Shown: piece by piece, positions 44,302 to 52,482 of the stretch
How positions within the stretch are numbered: position 1 is the stretch's first letter
How the letters are laid out: each line of letters starts with the position of its first letter
Source: Epibacterium sp. Ofav1-8
Lineage (GTDB): Bacteria > Pseudomonadota > Alphaproteobacteria > Rhodobacterales > Rhodobacteraceae
Assembly (NCBI RefSeq): GCF_022348185.1
Contig: NZ_JAKRFD010000005.1
Coordinates: forward strand, 1 to 64,000
Length of the DNA stretch: 64,000 nucleotides
Reading direction: 5' to 3'
Notes under the pieces: generated by a model
Database searches by the model: none
Told to the model about the DNA's origin: nothing
What the model saw: only the letters and a program-made list of their open reading frames with translations
Made by a program: the position numbers and the translations under genes

Positions 44302-45054
44302 ATGACCGAGAAATCTGACAGCACCACCCATTTCGGCTTTCAATCCGTGCCGGAGCACGAAAAGGCAGGCCGGGTGCAGGGGGTCTTCAACTCCGTCGCC
44401 TCGAAATACGACATCATGAACGATGTGATGAGCGTCGGCATCCACCGGATCTGGAAGGATGCGATGATGGACTGGCTGGCCCCGCGCCCCGGTCAACGCC
44501 TGCTGGATGTGGCGGGTGGGACCGGCGATATTTCGTTTCGCTTTCTGAAACGCGCGGGCTACGGACACTCCACCGTGCTCGACCTCACCCGGCCGATGCT
44601 GGAAGAGGGACGCAAGCGGGCCGAGGCCGCGCAGATGGCCGACAGTCTGGATTGGGTCACAGGCGACGCCATGGCGCTGCCGTTCAAGGACAACACATTC
44701 GACGTCTACACCATTTCTTTCGGCATCCGGAATGTGACCCGCCCGCAAGAGGCCCTGAACGAAGCCTTCCGCGTGCTGAAACCCGGTGGCCGCCTGATGG
44801 TGCTGGAGTTCAGCCAACTGCCGAACGACGGGATGCAAAAGCTCTATGATCTTTATAGTTTCAACGTCATTCCCCGTATGGGTCAGGTGATCGCCGGCGA
44901 TTACGACAGCTATCAGTATCTGGTGGAATCGATCCGCAACTTCCCGGACCAGGACACGTTCCTCGGGATGGTGAAACAGGCTGGATTTGAAAACGCCAAA
45001 TACCGAAACCTGTCGATGGGCATTGCCGCTCTGCATTCGGGCTGGAAGATCTGA
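44302..45054 (+). CDS. ubiE: Ubiquinone/menaquinone C-methyltransferase
   Basis: This 250-residue SAM-dependent methyltransferase acts on the benzoquinol ring in ubiquinone synthesis. The SAM-binding [13 protein letters not shown] is at about residue 68, and the UbiE signature [26 protein letters not shown] is present. The N-terminal [19 protein letters not shown] matches. It is 3 bases from ubiB and surely co-transcribed. Confidence 0.96.
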   Translation: MTEKSDSTTHFGFQSVPEHEKAGRVQGVFNSVASKYDIMNDVMSVGIHRIWKDAMMDWLAPRPGQRLLDVAGGTGDISFRFLKRAGYGHSTVLDLTRPMLEEGRKRAEAAQMADSLDWVTGDAMALPFKDNTFDVYTISFGIRNVTRPQEALNEAFRVLKPGGRLMVLEFSQLPNDGMQKLYDLYSFNVIPRMGQVIAGDYDSYQYLVESIRNFPDQDTFLGMVKQAGFENAKYRNLSMGIAALHSGWKI

Positions 45055-45057
45055 TCG

Positions 45058-46584
45058 ATGCGCGGACCTCACAACATCATTCGCCTGATCCGAACAGGCG
45101 CCACCTTCGTGCGGACCGGAGCCATGAATGTGGTGCTTGATGCCTTTGACGCGCCGGCTCCTTTGCGCATGGTGGCCTATACCCTTGGCTGGCCGTTCCA
45201 GTGGCTTGGCTACAAGGGCGACCCATCCATGCCGCCGGCAACCCGCGCAATCACCGCATTGGGGCCTGCCTACATTAAATTCGGTCAGGTGCTCTCAACC
45301 CGCCCCGACGTGGTGGGCGAGGATATGGCGCGGCAGTTGCGCGTCTTGCAGGACAAGCTGCCTCCGTTCCCCCGCGAAGTCGCCATGGATGAGGTTGCCA
45401 AGGAACTTGGCCAATCCGTGGACGAGATTTTCTCGGAGTTTTCCGAGCCGATCGCCGCTGCCTCCATTGCGCAGGTCCATCATGCCAAGCTGGCTGAAAC
45501 CGGTCAGGACGTCGCCGTCAAGGTACTCCGCCCGGGCGTCGAGCGCGCCTTTCGCAAGGACGTGGACGCCTTCTATTTCGCCGCCCGCATCGCGGAACTC
45601 TTCGCACCAGGCGCCAAACGCCTGCGCCCCATGGATGTCATCACACACTTCGATGGCGTTGTCCGTGGCGAATTGGACCTGCGCCTTGAAAGTGCGGCCG
45701 CCTCAGAGTTCGCGGACAACACCTCCAATGACGCGGGTTTCCAACTTCCGCCAGTGCTGTGGAATTACTCGGCCCGTCGGGTGATGACGCTGGGCTGGGC
45801 CGACGGGTTGCCGATCGGCGACAATGACGCGCTGGATGCCGCTGGCCACGACCGGCACGCGCTGGGTCAACGGGTCTTGTCGCTGTTCCTGAACCATGCG
45901 CTGCGCGATGGGTATTTCCATGCTGACATGCACCAGGGCAATATGAAGGTCGCCGCCAATGGCGACATCATTGCCTATGACTTTGGCATCATGGGCCATA
46001 TCGATCTTTATACCCGCCGGGTCTATGCCGAGATCCTCTATGGGTTCATCAAACGCGACTATAAACGCGTGGCCGAAGTCCATTTCGAGGCAGGCTATGT
46101 GCCCGCCACGCAGGATGTCGACGAGTTCGCCCGCGCATTGCGGGCCGTTGGAGAGCCGATCTTTGGCATGGACGCCACGCATATCTCCATGGGGCGGCTC
46201 TTGAATTACCTCTTTGAGGTGACAGAGCGTTTTGGCATGGAAACCCGTACCGAGTTGATCCTGTTGCAGCGCACCATGGTGGTGGTCGAAGGCGTCGCCC
46301 GCTCGCTTGATCCGCGCATCAACATATGGGACGTCGCAAAACCGGTGGTGGAGGACTACATCAAATCCTCGATCGGCCCTCGCGCTATCGCGTCTGATCT
46401 GGGCAAGACTGCGCTGGTCTTGGCCCGCTTTGGCCCGCGTCTGCCGACGTTGGTGGAACGTGCCCTGATCGCCCAGGCGCAGGAACCTGAAGATACATCA
46501 GCCCGTCGCCCATGGAAACGTGCCGCAGGCGCAGGCGCGATCGTTGGTGTCCTCGCCACTCTCATCTTCACGCATCTGGCGTAA
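45058..46584 (+). CDS. ubiB: UbiB, atypical kinase-like ubiquinone biosynthesis protein
   Basis: This 508-residue ABC1/ADCK-family protein is needed for ubiquinone synthesis. The KxGQ motif appears in IKFGQVLSTRPD (about residue 72), the A-rich loop in AAASIAQVHHA, and the metal and catalytic loops in HADMHQGNMKV and YDFGIMGHID. A single membrane helix ends the protein (AGAIVGVLATLIFTHLA). Directly after ubiE. The stop region is tandemly duplicated (GGCGTAACAA twice, 46578-46597). Confidence 0.95.
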   Translation: MRGPHNIIRLIRTGATFVRTGAMNVVLDAFDAPAPLRMVAYTLGWPFQWLGYKGDPSMPPATRAITALGPAYIKFGQVLSTRPDVVGEDMARQLRVLQDKLPPFPREVAMDEVAKELGQSVDEIFSEFSEPIAAASIAQVHHAKLAETGQDVAVKVLRPGVERAFRKDVDAFYFAARIAELFAPGAKRLRPMDVITHFDGVVRGELDLRLESAAASEFADNTSNDAGFQLPPVLWNYSARRVMTLGWADGLPIGDNDALDAAGHDRHALGQRVLSLFLNHALRDGYFHADMHQGNMKVAANGDIIAYDFGIMGHIDLYTRRVYAEILYGFIKRDYKRVAEVHFEAGYVPATQDVDEFARALRAVGEPIFGMDATHISMGRLLNYLFEVTERFGMETRTELILLQRTMVVVEGVARSLDPRINIWDVAKPVVEDYIKSSIGPRAIASDLGKTALVLARFGPRLPTLVERALIAQAQEPEDTSARRPWKRAAGAGAIVGVLATLIFTHLA

Positions 46585-46595
46585 CAAGGCGTAAC

Positions 46596-46630
46596 AAAAA
46601 GGGGGCCGACGATCTCAGCCCCCTCTTCCA
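46596..46630 (+). terminator. ubiEB terminator
   Basis: GGGGGC (46601-46606) pairs with GCCCCC (46618-46623), followed by TCTTCC. It comes shortly after the ubiB stop. Confidence 0.55.
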
Positions 46631-46684
46631 ACCTAAATATCCTGGGGTGAATGCGCACCAGAGCAGAGGGGCAACGCCCCTCCG
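46622..46684 (-). repeat. Dispersed hairpin repeat, copy 3
   Basis: CTAAATATCCTGGGGTGAAT (46633-46652) followed by GAGGGGC-AAC-GCCCCTC (46666-46682). Read on the minus strand the stem comes first, then the ATATTTAGG part, directly after the thiolase stop. Same plan as copies at 13152, 38492 and 48544. Confidence 0.7.
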
Positions 46685-46694
46685 CCCGATCAGG

Positions 46695-47870
46695 TCAAAG
46701 ACGCTCGATTGCCAGTGCAATCCCCTGACCACCACCGATACACATGGTGATGATCGCCCGGCGACCGCCCGTGCGTTCCAGCTCATACAGTGCCTTGACG
46801 GTGATGATGGCTCCGGTTGCCCCCACCGGATGCCCCAATGCGATCGCACCGCCATTGGGGTTCACCTTGGCGGCGTCCAGCCCGAGTGCCTTGTTCACCG
46901 CCAGCGCCTGCGCTGCAAAGGCCTCGTTCGACTCGATCAGGTCGAAATCCCCGACGGTCATATCGATGCGCTTCAGCAGCTGCTCCACCGCAGGAATCGG
47001 ACCAACGCCCATGACCTCTGGCCGCACACCCGCATGGGCATATCCCAGGACGCGTGCCTTGGGTTTCAGACCGGCCTTCTCCGCCGCCTCGCCGGTGGCC
47101 AACACCAGTGCCGCTGCGCCATCGTTGATCCCCGACGCATTGCCCGCCGTGACACGGCCCTCCTTCTGAAACACCGGGCGCAGGCCTGCGAGCGCTTCCA
47201 GCGAGGTGGCTTTGGGATGCTCATCCACTTCAAACGGCACCATATCGCGTTTGACCTTCACCTCGACCGGTACGATCTGGCTTTGGAAATAGCCTGCCTC
47301 TATCGCCGCTGCCGCGCGGGTCTGGCTGGACATGGCAAATTCGTCCATCTGTTCACGGGTGATCTCATGCTCGTCCGCGACATTCTCTGCCGTCACCCCC
47401 ATATGGCCAGTCCCAAAGGGGCAATTGAGCGCGCCCAGCATCATGTCGAGCGATTTCACATCGCCCATTTTTTGCCCCCAGCGGGTCGAAGGCGTGATGA
47501 AAGGACTGCGCGACATGTTCTCGGAACCACCCGTAAGCGCAAACTCCGCGTCGCCCAGCATCAAGGCCTGAATGCCCGAAACAATCGCTTGCGCGCCCGA
47601 TCCACACAGCCGGTTCACATTCATCGCCGGTGTGGTTTCGGGAATACCTGCCTGCATCGCGGCCACTCGCGACAAATACATGTCACGCGGCTCGGTGTTG
47701 ATGACATGGCCGTAGACCACGGTGCCGATTTGCGCAGGCTCGATACCGGACCGCTCCATTGCTGCCTTGGCCACCGTCGCGCCCAGATCGATCGGCGCTG
47801 TTTGCGCCAACGCACCGCCAAAGGTGCCGATCGCCGTGCGTGCGCCGTCCAGAATCACGATATCCGTCAT
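46695..47870 (-). CDS. Acetyl-CoA C-acyltransferase (beta-ketothiolase)
   Basis: This 391-residue thiolase condenses or cleaves acyl-CoA. Nucleophile Cys89 lies in NRLCGSGAQA, catalytic His in ALGHPVGATG (near 347), and Cys377 in MCIGGGQG. It could serve fatty acid oxidation or polyhydroxyalkanoate synthesis (BktB-like); no phaB or phaC is nearby. It is divergent from an XRE-cupin regulator by about 110 bases. Confidence 0.93.
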   Translation of the reverse strand: MTDIVILDGARTAIGTFGGALAQTAPIDLGATVAKAAMERSGIEPAQIGTVVYGHVINTEPRDMYLSRVAAMQAGIPETTPAMNVNRLCGSGAQAIVSGIQALMLGDAEFALTGGSENMSRSPFITPSTRWGQKMGDVKSLDMMLGALNCPFGTGHMGVTAENVADEHEITREQMDEFAMSSQTRAAAAIEAGYFQSQIVPVEVKVKRDMVPFEVDEHPKATSLEALAGLRPVFQKEGRVTAGNASGINDGAAALVLATGEAAEKAGLKPKARVLGYAHAGVRPEVMGVGPIPAVEQLLKRIDMTVGDFDLIESNEAFAAQALAVNKALGLDAAKVNPNGGAIALGHPVGATGAIITVKALYELERTGGRRAIITMCIGGGQGIALAIERL

Positions 47871-47978
47871 GTCTCACTCCTCATGTCCATTTGCGCCAGT
47901 ATGCACCCGCAGCATAAACCTGTCCCGCAGGACGTCCCGTCATTGACAGCCACTGCGGCGCGCGCCACTACTTCCGTC

Positions 47979-48545
47979 ATGACGGACACAACAGACGATA
48001 TCCTGACCCTTTTGCCCGCCCGCCTGAAAGAGGCACGCCGGGCGCAAGGGTTGAGCCTGGAAGCGGTGGCGAACCTTTCCGGGGTCAGCCGCTCAATGGT
48101 GAGCCAGATCGAACGGGGGGAAAGCTCTCCCACGATTGCAACACTTTGGAACCTCACCCGCGCGCTTCAGGTGGATTTCGCCGGCCTGCTGGAGGCCAGC
48201 GAGACGGTAGACCGCATCGATGTTCTGCGCGCGCGGGATGTGCCCGTGATCGACAGCAAGGCCGCGCAATGCACCATCGCCATCCTGTCTCCGCCCGAAG
48301 ATGTCGGCGGGCATGAGGTCTATGACATCAGCTTTGCTGCCGGAGGGGCCTTGATCAGCCAACCACACACGCCCGGCACGCGGGAACAACTGACGGTGCT
48401 CGAAGGAACGGTTGTCTTGACCTCCGGTACGGCTGAGGATCGCCTCTCGCCAGGAGATACAGCCCGCTATGCGGCCGATGTTTCGCACGCGATTGCCGCC
48501 CCAGACGGGGCTGCGCGGGTGTTCCTGATTGTGAAGAACAGTTGA
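47979..48545 (+). CDS. XRE-family regulator with cupin sensor domain
   Basis: This 188-residue protein has a helix-turn-helix of the XRE type at about residues 15-65 (LSLEAVANLSGVSRSMVSQI) and a C-terminal cupin domain (about 110-185, TREQLTVLEGTVVL). Such proteins sense small metabolites. ATG 47979 is chosen; an upstream in-frame ATG at 47901 would add 26 residues. It precedes kbl-tdh in the same direction, and an inverted repeat in front of kbl may be its operator. The long frame upstream is antisense to the thiolase and not coding. Confidence 0.87.
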   Translation: MTDTTDDILTLLPARLKEARRAQGLSLEAVANLSGVSRSMVSQIERGESSPTIATLWNLTRALQVDFAGLLEASETVDRIDVLRARDVPVIDSKAAQCTIAILSPPEDVGGHEVYDISFAAGGALISQPHTPGTREQLTVLEGTVVLTSGTAEDRLSPGDTARYAADVSHAIAAPDGAARVFLIVKNS

Positions 48546-48606
48546 GGGGCGCGGCCCCTCTTGGCCTCTCGGCCAATTCACCCTGGGATATTTTCGGTGA
48601 GAAGAT
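48544..48606 (+). repeat. Dispersed hairpin repeat, copy 4
   Basis: GAGGGGC-GCG-GCCCCTC (48544-48560), TTGGCC-TCTC-GGCCAA (48561-48576) and CCCTGGGATATTTTCGGTGA lie right after the XRE gene stop. This is the same order as the other copies read in their gene-following orientation. Confidence 0.7.
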
Positions 48607-48632
48607 GGAAATTCCGTGATTGCGGATTTTTT

Positions 48633-48662
48633 TCCGTAAAGATGCAATTCCACCTTTACGGA
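48633..48662. promoter_or_regulatory. Candidate operator before kbl-tdh
   Basis: TCCGTAAAG (48633-48641) and CTTTACGGA (48654-48662) are perfect inverted repeats around 12 bases, 48 bases before the kbl ATG. A weaker related TCCG-6-CGGA is at 48613-48626. It is a probable binding site for the upstream XRE-cupin protein or another regulator. Confidence 0.5.
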
Positions 48663-48709
48663 TGCACGTCCACTATGACAGACTTCGGAAAACAACCGGA
48701 GTCGTGCTC

Positions 48710-49894
48710 ATGTCCAATGCTTTTCTCAGCCACATCAGCGAAACCCTGACGCAGATCGAAGCGGACGGTCTTTACAAGCGCGAACGAATGATCACCTCGC
48801 CCCAGGCGGGCGAGATCCACGTGGGCGACCGCGCGGTCATCAACCTCTGTGCCAACAACTATCTTGGCCTCGCTGATCATCCAGATCTGATTGCCGCTGC
48901 AAAGACTGTGATGGACGACAAGGGCTATGGTATGGCCTCGGTCCGTTTCATCTGCGGCACGCAAGATCTGCACCGCGAGCTGGAGCAGCGCATTGCAAAA
49001 TTCCTTGGCAAGGACGACTCGATCCTGTTTGCCGCCTGTTTTGACGCCAATGGCGGGCTGTTCGAACCCTTGCTTGGGCCGGAGGATGCGATTGTCTCCG
49101 ACAGTCTGAACCACGCTTCCATCATCGACGGCATCCGCCTCTGCAAGGCGCAGCGCTACCGCTATGCCAACAACGACATGGCGGATCTGGAGGCCAAGCT
49201 GAAAGACGCCCGTGCAGCCGGCGCACGCCACATCATGGTGGCCACCGATGGCGTGTTCTCCATGGATGGCTATCTGGCTAACCTGCCTGCAATCCGCGAG
49301 ATTGCCGACCGTTATGATGCGGTGGTTATGGTCGATGACTGTCATGCGACGGGGTTCATGGGGCCGCATGGGGCCGGCACGCCGGATCATTTTGGTGTCG
49401 ACGTCGATATCCTGACCGGGACACTGGGCAAGGCGCTGGGCGGTGCGATCGGCGGCTATATCGCCGGACCGCAGCCGGTGATTGACCTGCTGCGTCAGCG
49501 CGCAAGGCCCTATCTGTTTTCAAACTCGTTGCCGCCTGCAGTCGTGGCGGCGGGACTGGAAGCAATTCGTCTGGTTGAAGAGGGCGAGGATCTCCGCAAG
49601 CAGCTGTTCGAGAACGCCAAATTCTGGCGTGAGGGCCTGACGGAACTGGGGTTCGACCTGCTGCCCGGCGAACACCCGATCATCCCGGTGATGCTGGGAG
49701 ATGCCAAGCTTGCACAAGCCATGGCGGCCAAACTCTTTGACGAAGGTGTCTATGTCTCCGGCTTCTTCTTTCCCGTCGTGCCCAAGGGCCAGGCCCGCAT
49801 CCGCACCCAGATGAATGCCGCCCTGACCCGTGAGGAATTGACCCGAGCCCTCGGCGCGTTTGAGCGTGCGGGCAAAGCCTGTGGAGTGATCTGA
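48710..49894 (+). CDS. kbl: Glycine C-acetyltransferase (2-amino-3-ketobutyrate CoA ligase)
   Basis: This 394-residue PLP enzyme splits 2-amino-3-ketobutyrate with CoA to glycine and acetyl-CoA, the second step of threonine breakdown. The PLP lysine is in [13 protein letters not shown] (about 241), and the pocket residues are in [13 protein letters not shown]. Start [13 protein letters not shown] at 48710 with CGGAG upstream. tdh begins one base after its stop. Confidence 0.96.
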   Translation: MSNAFLSHISETLTQIEADGLYKRERMITSPQAGEIHVGDRAVINLCANNYLGLADHPDLIAAAKTVMDDKGYGMASVRFICGTQDLHRELEQRIAKFLGKDDSILFAACFDANGGLFEPLLGPEDAIVSDSLNHASIIDGIRLCKAQRYRYANNDMADLEAKLKDARAAGARHIMVATDGVFSMDGYLANLPAIREIADRYDAVVMVDDCHATGFMGPHGAGTPDHFGVDVDILTGTLGKALGGAIGGYIAGPQPVIDLLRQRARPYLFSNSLPPAVVAAGLEAIRLVEEGEDLRKQLFENAKFWREGLTELGFDLLPGEHPIIPVMLGDAKLAQAMAAKLFDEGVYVSGFFFPVVPKGQARIRTQMNAALTREELTRALGAFERAGKACGVI

Positions 49895-49895
49895 C

Positions 49896-50942
49896 ATGCT
49901 GCCCAACACGATGAAAGCCCTTGAAAAATCCAAACCCGAAGAGGGTCTCTGGATGGTGCAGGCGCCGGTACCGGACATCGGGCCGGATGATGTGCTGATC
50001 AAGGTCAACAAAACCGGCATTTGCGGCACCGACATTCACATCTGGAACTGGGACGATTGGGCCGCACATACCGTGCCCGTGCCGATGATTACCGGCCATG
50101 AATTTGCAGGCGAGATCGTGGAGCTGGGGCGCAACGTGACCGGGCTCTCGGTCGGGCAGCGTTGCTCGGGCGAAGGGCATCTGATCGGCACCGAGAGCCG
50201 TCAGTCACGTTCCGGCAAGTTTCACCTGGATCCCGGCACGCGCGGGATCGGGGTCAACGAGCAAGGCGCATTTGCGCAGTATCTGCGCCTTCCCGCGTTT
50301 AATGTGGTGCCCCTGCCCGACGACATTCCGGACGAGATCGGCGCGATCCTCGACCCGCTGGGCAATGCCGTGCACACCGCGCTGAGCTTTGATCTGCTGG
50401 GGGAAGACGTGCTGATCACCGGCGCTGGCCCAATCGGCATCATGGCAGCAGCCGTCGCCCGCCACGCCGGGGCGCGACATGTGGTCATCACGGATGTGAA
50501 CGCTGACCGTCTGACGTTGGCGGAACAGGTCGCACGGGTGCGTACCGTCAACGTGGCCAAGGAAGACCTGAATGACGTAAAGCACGAGCTGGGTCTGAAA
50601 GAAGGCTTTGACGTCGGGCTTGAGATGTCTGGCAACCAGCAGGCGCTGGACCAAATGGTTGAGGCCCTGGTGATGGGTGGCAAGATCGCGCTTCTTGGGA
50701 TTCCACCGGGCAAATCCCCGGTCGATTGGTCACGCATCGTCTTTAAGGCGATCACGCTCAAGGGTGTCTATGGCCGTGAAATGTTTGAAACCTGGTACAA
50801 GATGATCGCCATGCTGCAAAACGGCCTGGATGTCAGCCGGGTCATCACCCACCGCTTTAAGGTCGATGAGTTTGCCCAGGGCTTCGCCGCCATGAAGTCA
50901 GGGCAGAGTGGCAAGGTTGTGCTGGACTGGACCGGGCATTGA
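49896..50942 (+). CDS. tdh: L-threonine 3-dehydrogenase
   Basis: This 348-residue zinc-dependent medium-chain dehydrogenase oxidises threonine to 2-amino-3-ketobutyrate for Kbl. Catalytic zinc ligands are present (Cys43 in [13 protein letters not shown]; His68 and Glu69 in GHEF). The loop at about residues 95-112, which in E. coli carries four structural zinc cysteines, here has none ([15 protein letters not shown]). The NAD-binding [10 protein letters not shown] follows. ATG 49896 has GGAG upstream; ATG 49911 ([12 protein letters not shown]) aligns with the E. coli start. Confidence 0.95.
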   Translation: MLPNTMKALEKSKPEEGLWMVQAPVPDIGPDDVLIKVNKTGICGTDIHIWNWDDWAAHTVPVPMITGHEFAGEIVELGRNVTGLSVGQRCSGEGHLIGTESRQSRSGKFHLDPGTRGIGVNEQGAFAQYLRLPAFNVVPLPDDIPDEIGAILDPLGNAVHTALSFDLLGEDVLITGAGPIGIMAAAVARHAGARHVVITDVNADRLTLAEQVARVRTVNVAKEDLNDVKHELGLKEGFDVGLEMSGNQQALDQMVEALVMGGKIALLGIPPGKSPVDWSRIVFKAITLKGVYGREMFETWYKMIAMLQNGLDVSRVITHRFKVDEFAQGFAAMKSGQSGKVVLDWTGH

Positions 50943-50948
50943 CCCTTG

Positions 50949-50988
50949 CAAAAAAGTGGCAGGCTACCCCGTTCGGAGAGCCTGCCAC
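50949..50988 (-). terminator. Terminator of the phosphatase gene
   Basis: GTGGCAGGCT (50956-50965) pairs with AGCCTGCCAC (50979-50988). Read on the minus strand the stem is followed by TTTTTTGC. It probably ends the leftward phosphatase transcript close to the tdh end. The rest of the 228-base spacer shows nothing recognisable. Confidence 0.7.
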
Positions 50989-51170
50989 AGTCAGGACAAC
51001 GTGAAGCATAACGCGACGCCACCGGCGACAGGGAGCTGCCGTGCAGGGGAATGCAAACAGGTCGCGACGTCAGTCATGCCCCTCTTGCTACACCTATTGC
51101 GCGAGCAATATCAACAACACTCTTCTGCAAGGGGTGCAGAGATAACATTCGGCCCGGAATATGGATGTGT

Positions 51171-51905
51171 CTATGCGGCAGGACGCAGGGGCTGTCGCCC
51201 TTCTTCTGTCAAGCACCAGGCCTCTCGCCCTTCGAACACCACCGGCACCAATGTCCGACCGTAGCCCGCGCCGCAGTCGATATCGATCCGGTTGCCATAG
51301 TGGACCGGGCGTTCTTCGGCGGTGTGACCATGCACGATCAATCGCGGGTGCGCAGCAGCATGTTCGAGGAACCCCTGCCTGATCCAGAGCATGTCCTGTT
51401 CGACCTGCTGCGAGAGTGAAACGCCCGGGCGAATGCCCGCATGGACAAAAAACAGCTCCTCGGTCTGGTGGCACAGGGGCAACTGATCCAGCCACTCCAG
51501 ATGGGTGCTTGGCACCGCAGCACGCGCCTTTTCATGCACCAGCGACGTCCGGTCCCGCGGCTGACAGCTCACCCCATAGGAGGCCAGCGTCGCCGCGCCG
51601 CCGATGCGTTCCTGCAGATAATAGAGCTCTACCGGCAGATGCGGGTCTTCACGCGGAAACTCTTCGAGAAACCATGAAAACATCCGGTCGTGATTGCCCT
51701 TGAGGCACGTCCAGTTGCGCCCCGCCGCCTGACCTTCCATCAGCTGGTCAATCACGCCCCGGCTGTCCGGGCCCCGATCAACGTAGTCGCCGACAAAGAC
51801 CACCTCCGCGTCCACGCCGCCATCCATCGCGACCAATTCCAGCGCGCGGTTCAGTTGCGCGGTCTGTCCGTGAATATCGCCAATGGCATAGATGGGTCTG
51901 GTCAT
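51171..51905 (-). CDS. Metallophosphoesterase (serine/threonine phosphatase-like)
   Basis: This 244-residue calcineurin-like phosphatase has the full metal motif set: GDIHG near residue 9, GDYVDRG near 39, GNHD near 70, and later HAGIRPG and VHGHT. Relatives act on phosphoproteins or on dinucleoside polyphosphates. The substrate is unknown. Upstream lies a divergent small membrane protein. Confidence 0.92.
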   Translation of the reverse strand: MTRPIYAIGDIHGQTAQLNRALELVAMDGGVDAEVVFVGDYVDRGPDSRGVIDQLMEGQAAGRNWTCLKGNHDRMFSWFLEEFPREDPHLPVELYYLQERIGGAATLASYGVSCQPRDRTSLVHEKARAAVPSTHLEWLDQLPLCHQTEELFFVHAGIRPGVSLSQQVEQDMLWIRQGFLEHAAAHPRLIVHGHTAEERPVHYGNRIDIDCGAGYGRTLVPVVFEGREAWCLTEEGRQPLRPAA

Positions 51906-52046
51906 AGTGGTTCTTCTTTCAGTTTTTCTGCAAGCCCCGGTCTTATCCGGGTAAGATCACGGAGAGATAACATCTCGACCGGTAACAAAGGCAAACGGGA
52001 CACCGAGGGCAAGGTGAAAACCCGTCACCCAGGGAAGGAACGCGGA

Positions 52047-52415
52047 ATGAAGGGAATTGCATTCGGATTCATGGTTCTGGCTGTTTGTTTGGGCATACTC
52101 GGAATGATCTGGGGCATCCAGATGGCGGCCTCGCAGGATCACACTTTGGCAAATGCACATGCGCATCTGAACCTGATCGGTTGGGTCGGTTTTGCGCTCT
52201 ATGGGCTTTATTACCACGTGGTACCCGCTGCCGCACAGGGTCGGTTGCCGCGCCTGCACCTGGCGATTTCGGTGCTGGCGGTGGGCACCATCGCGCCGGG
52301 GATCGCCATCGCCCAAAGCGGCGGCGGTGATGCGCTGGCGATTCTGGGCAGTTTTCTCACGCTTGCCAGCGCCCTGATCTTCCTGCTCACGGTGATCCGC
52401 AGCCGTGCCGCGTGA
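52047..52415 (+). CDS. Small four-helix membrane protein, haem-copper-oxidase-like segment
   Basis: This 122-residue protein has four hydrophobic helices (about 5-27, 36-58, 70-90, 96-117). ANAHAHLNLIGWVGFALYGL recalls a haem-ligand helix of cytochrome oxidase or nitric-oxide-reductase subunit I, with two His. ATG 52047 with GGAAGGA upstream. No oxidase genes are adjacent. Function unknown. Confidence 0.72.
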   Translation: MKGIAFGFMVLAVCLGILGMIWGIQMAASQDHTLANAHAHLNLIGWVGFALYGLYYHVVPAAAQGRLPRLHLAISVLAVGTIAPGIAIAQSGGGDALAILGSFLTLASALIFLLTVIRSRAA

Positions 52416-52419
52416 CGCA

Positions 52420-52450
52420 GGTTCGGGTCCGCCATCCCTGGCGAACCCGT
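52420..52450. terminator. Possible terminator between the membrane protein and serA
   Basis: GGTTCG and CGAACC (about 52421-52447) pair around a 16-base loop, then CGTTCCTTTC. The stem is short, so the call is tentative. Confidence 0.4.
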
Positions 52451-52482
52451 TCCTTTCATAGGTCTGCCTGCACAAGCGCAGC

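Noticed and set aside
46512-47978. Long upstream extension of the XRE-cupin frame
   Set aside because: It runs antisense through ubiB's end and the whole thiolase; the first part that fits the protein family starts at 47979.
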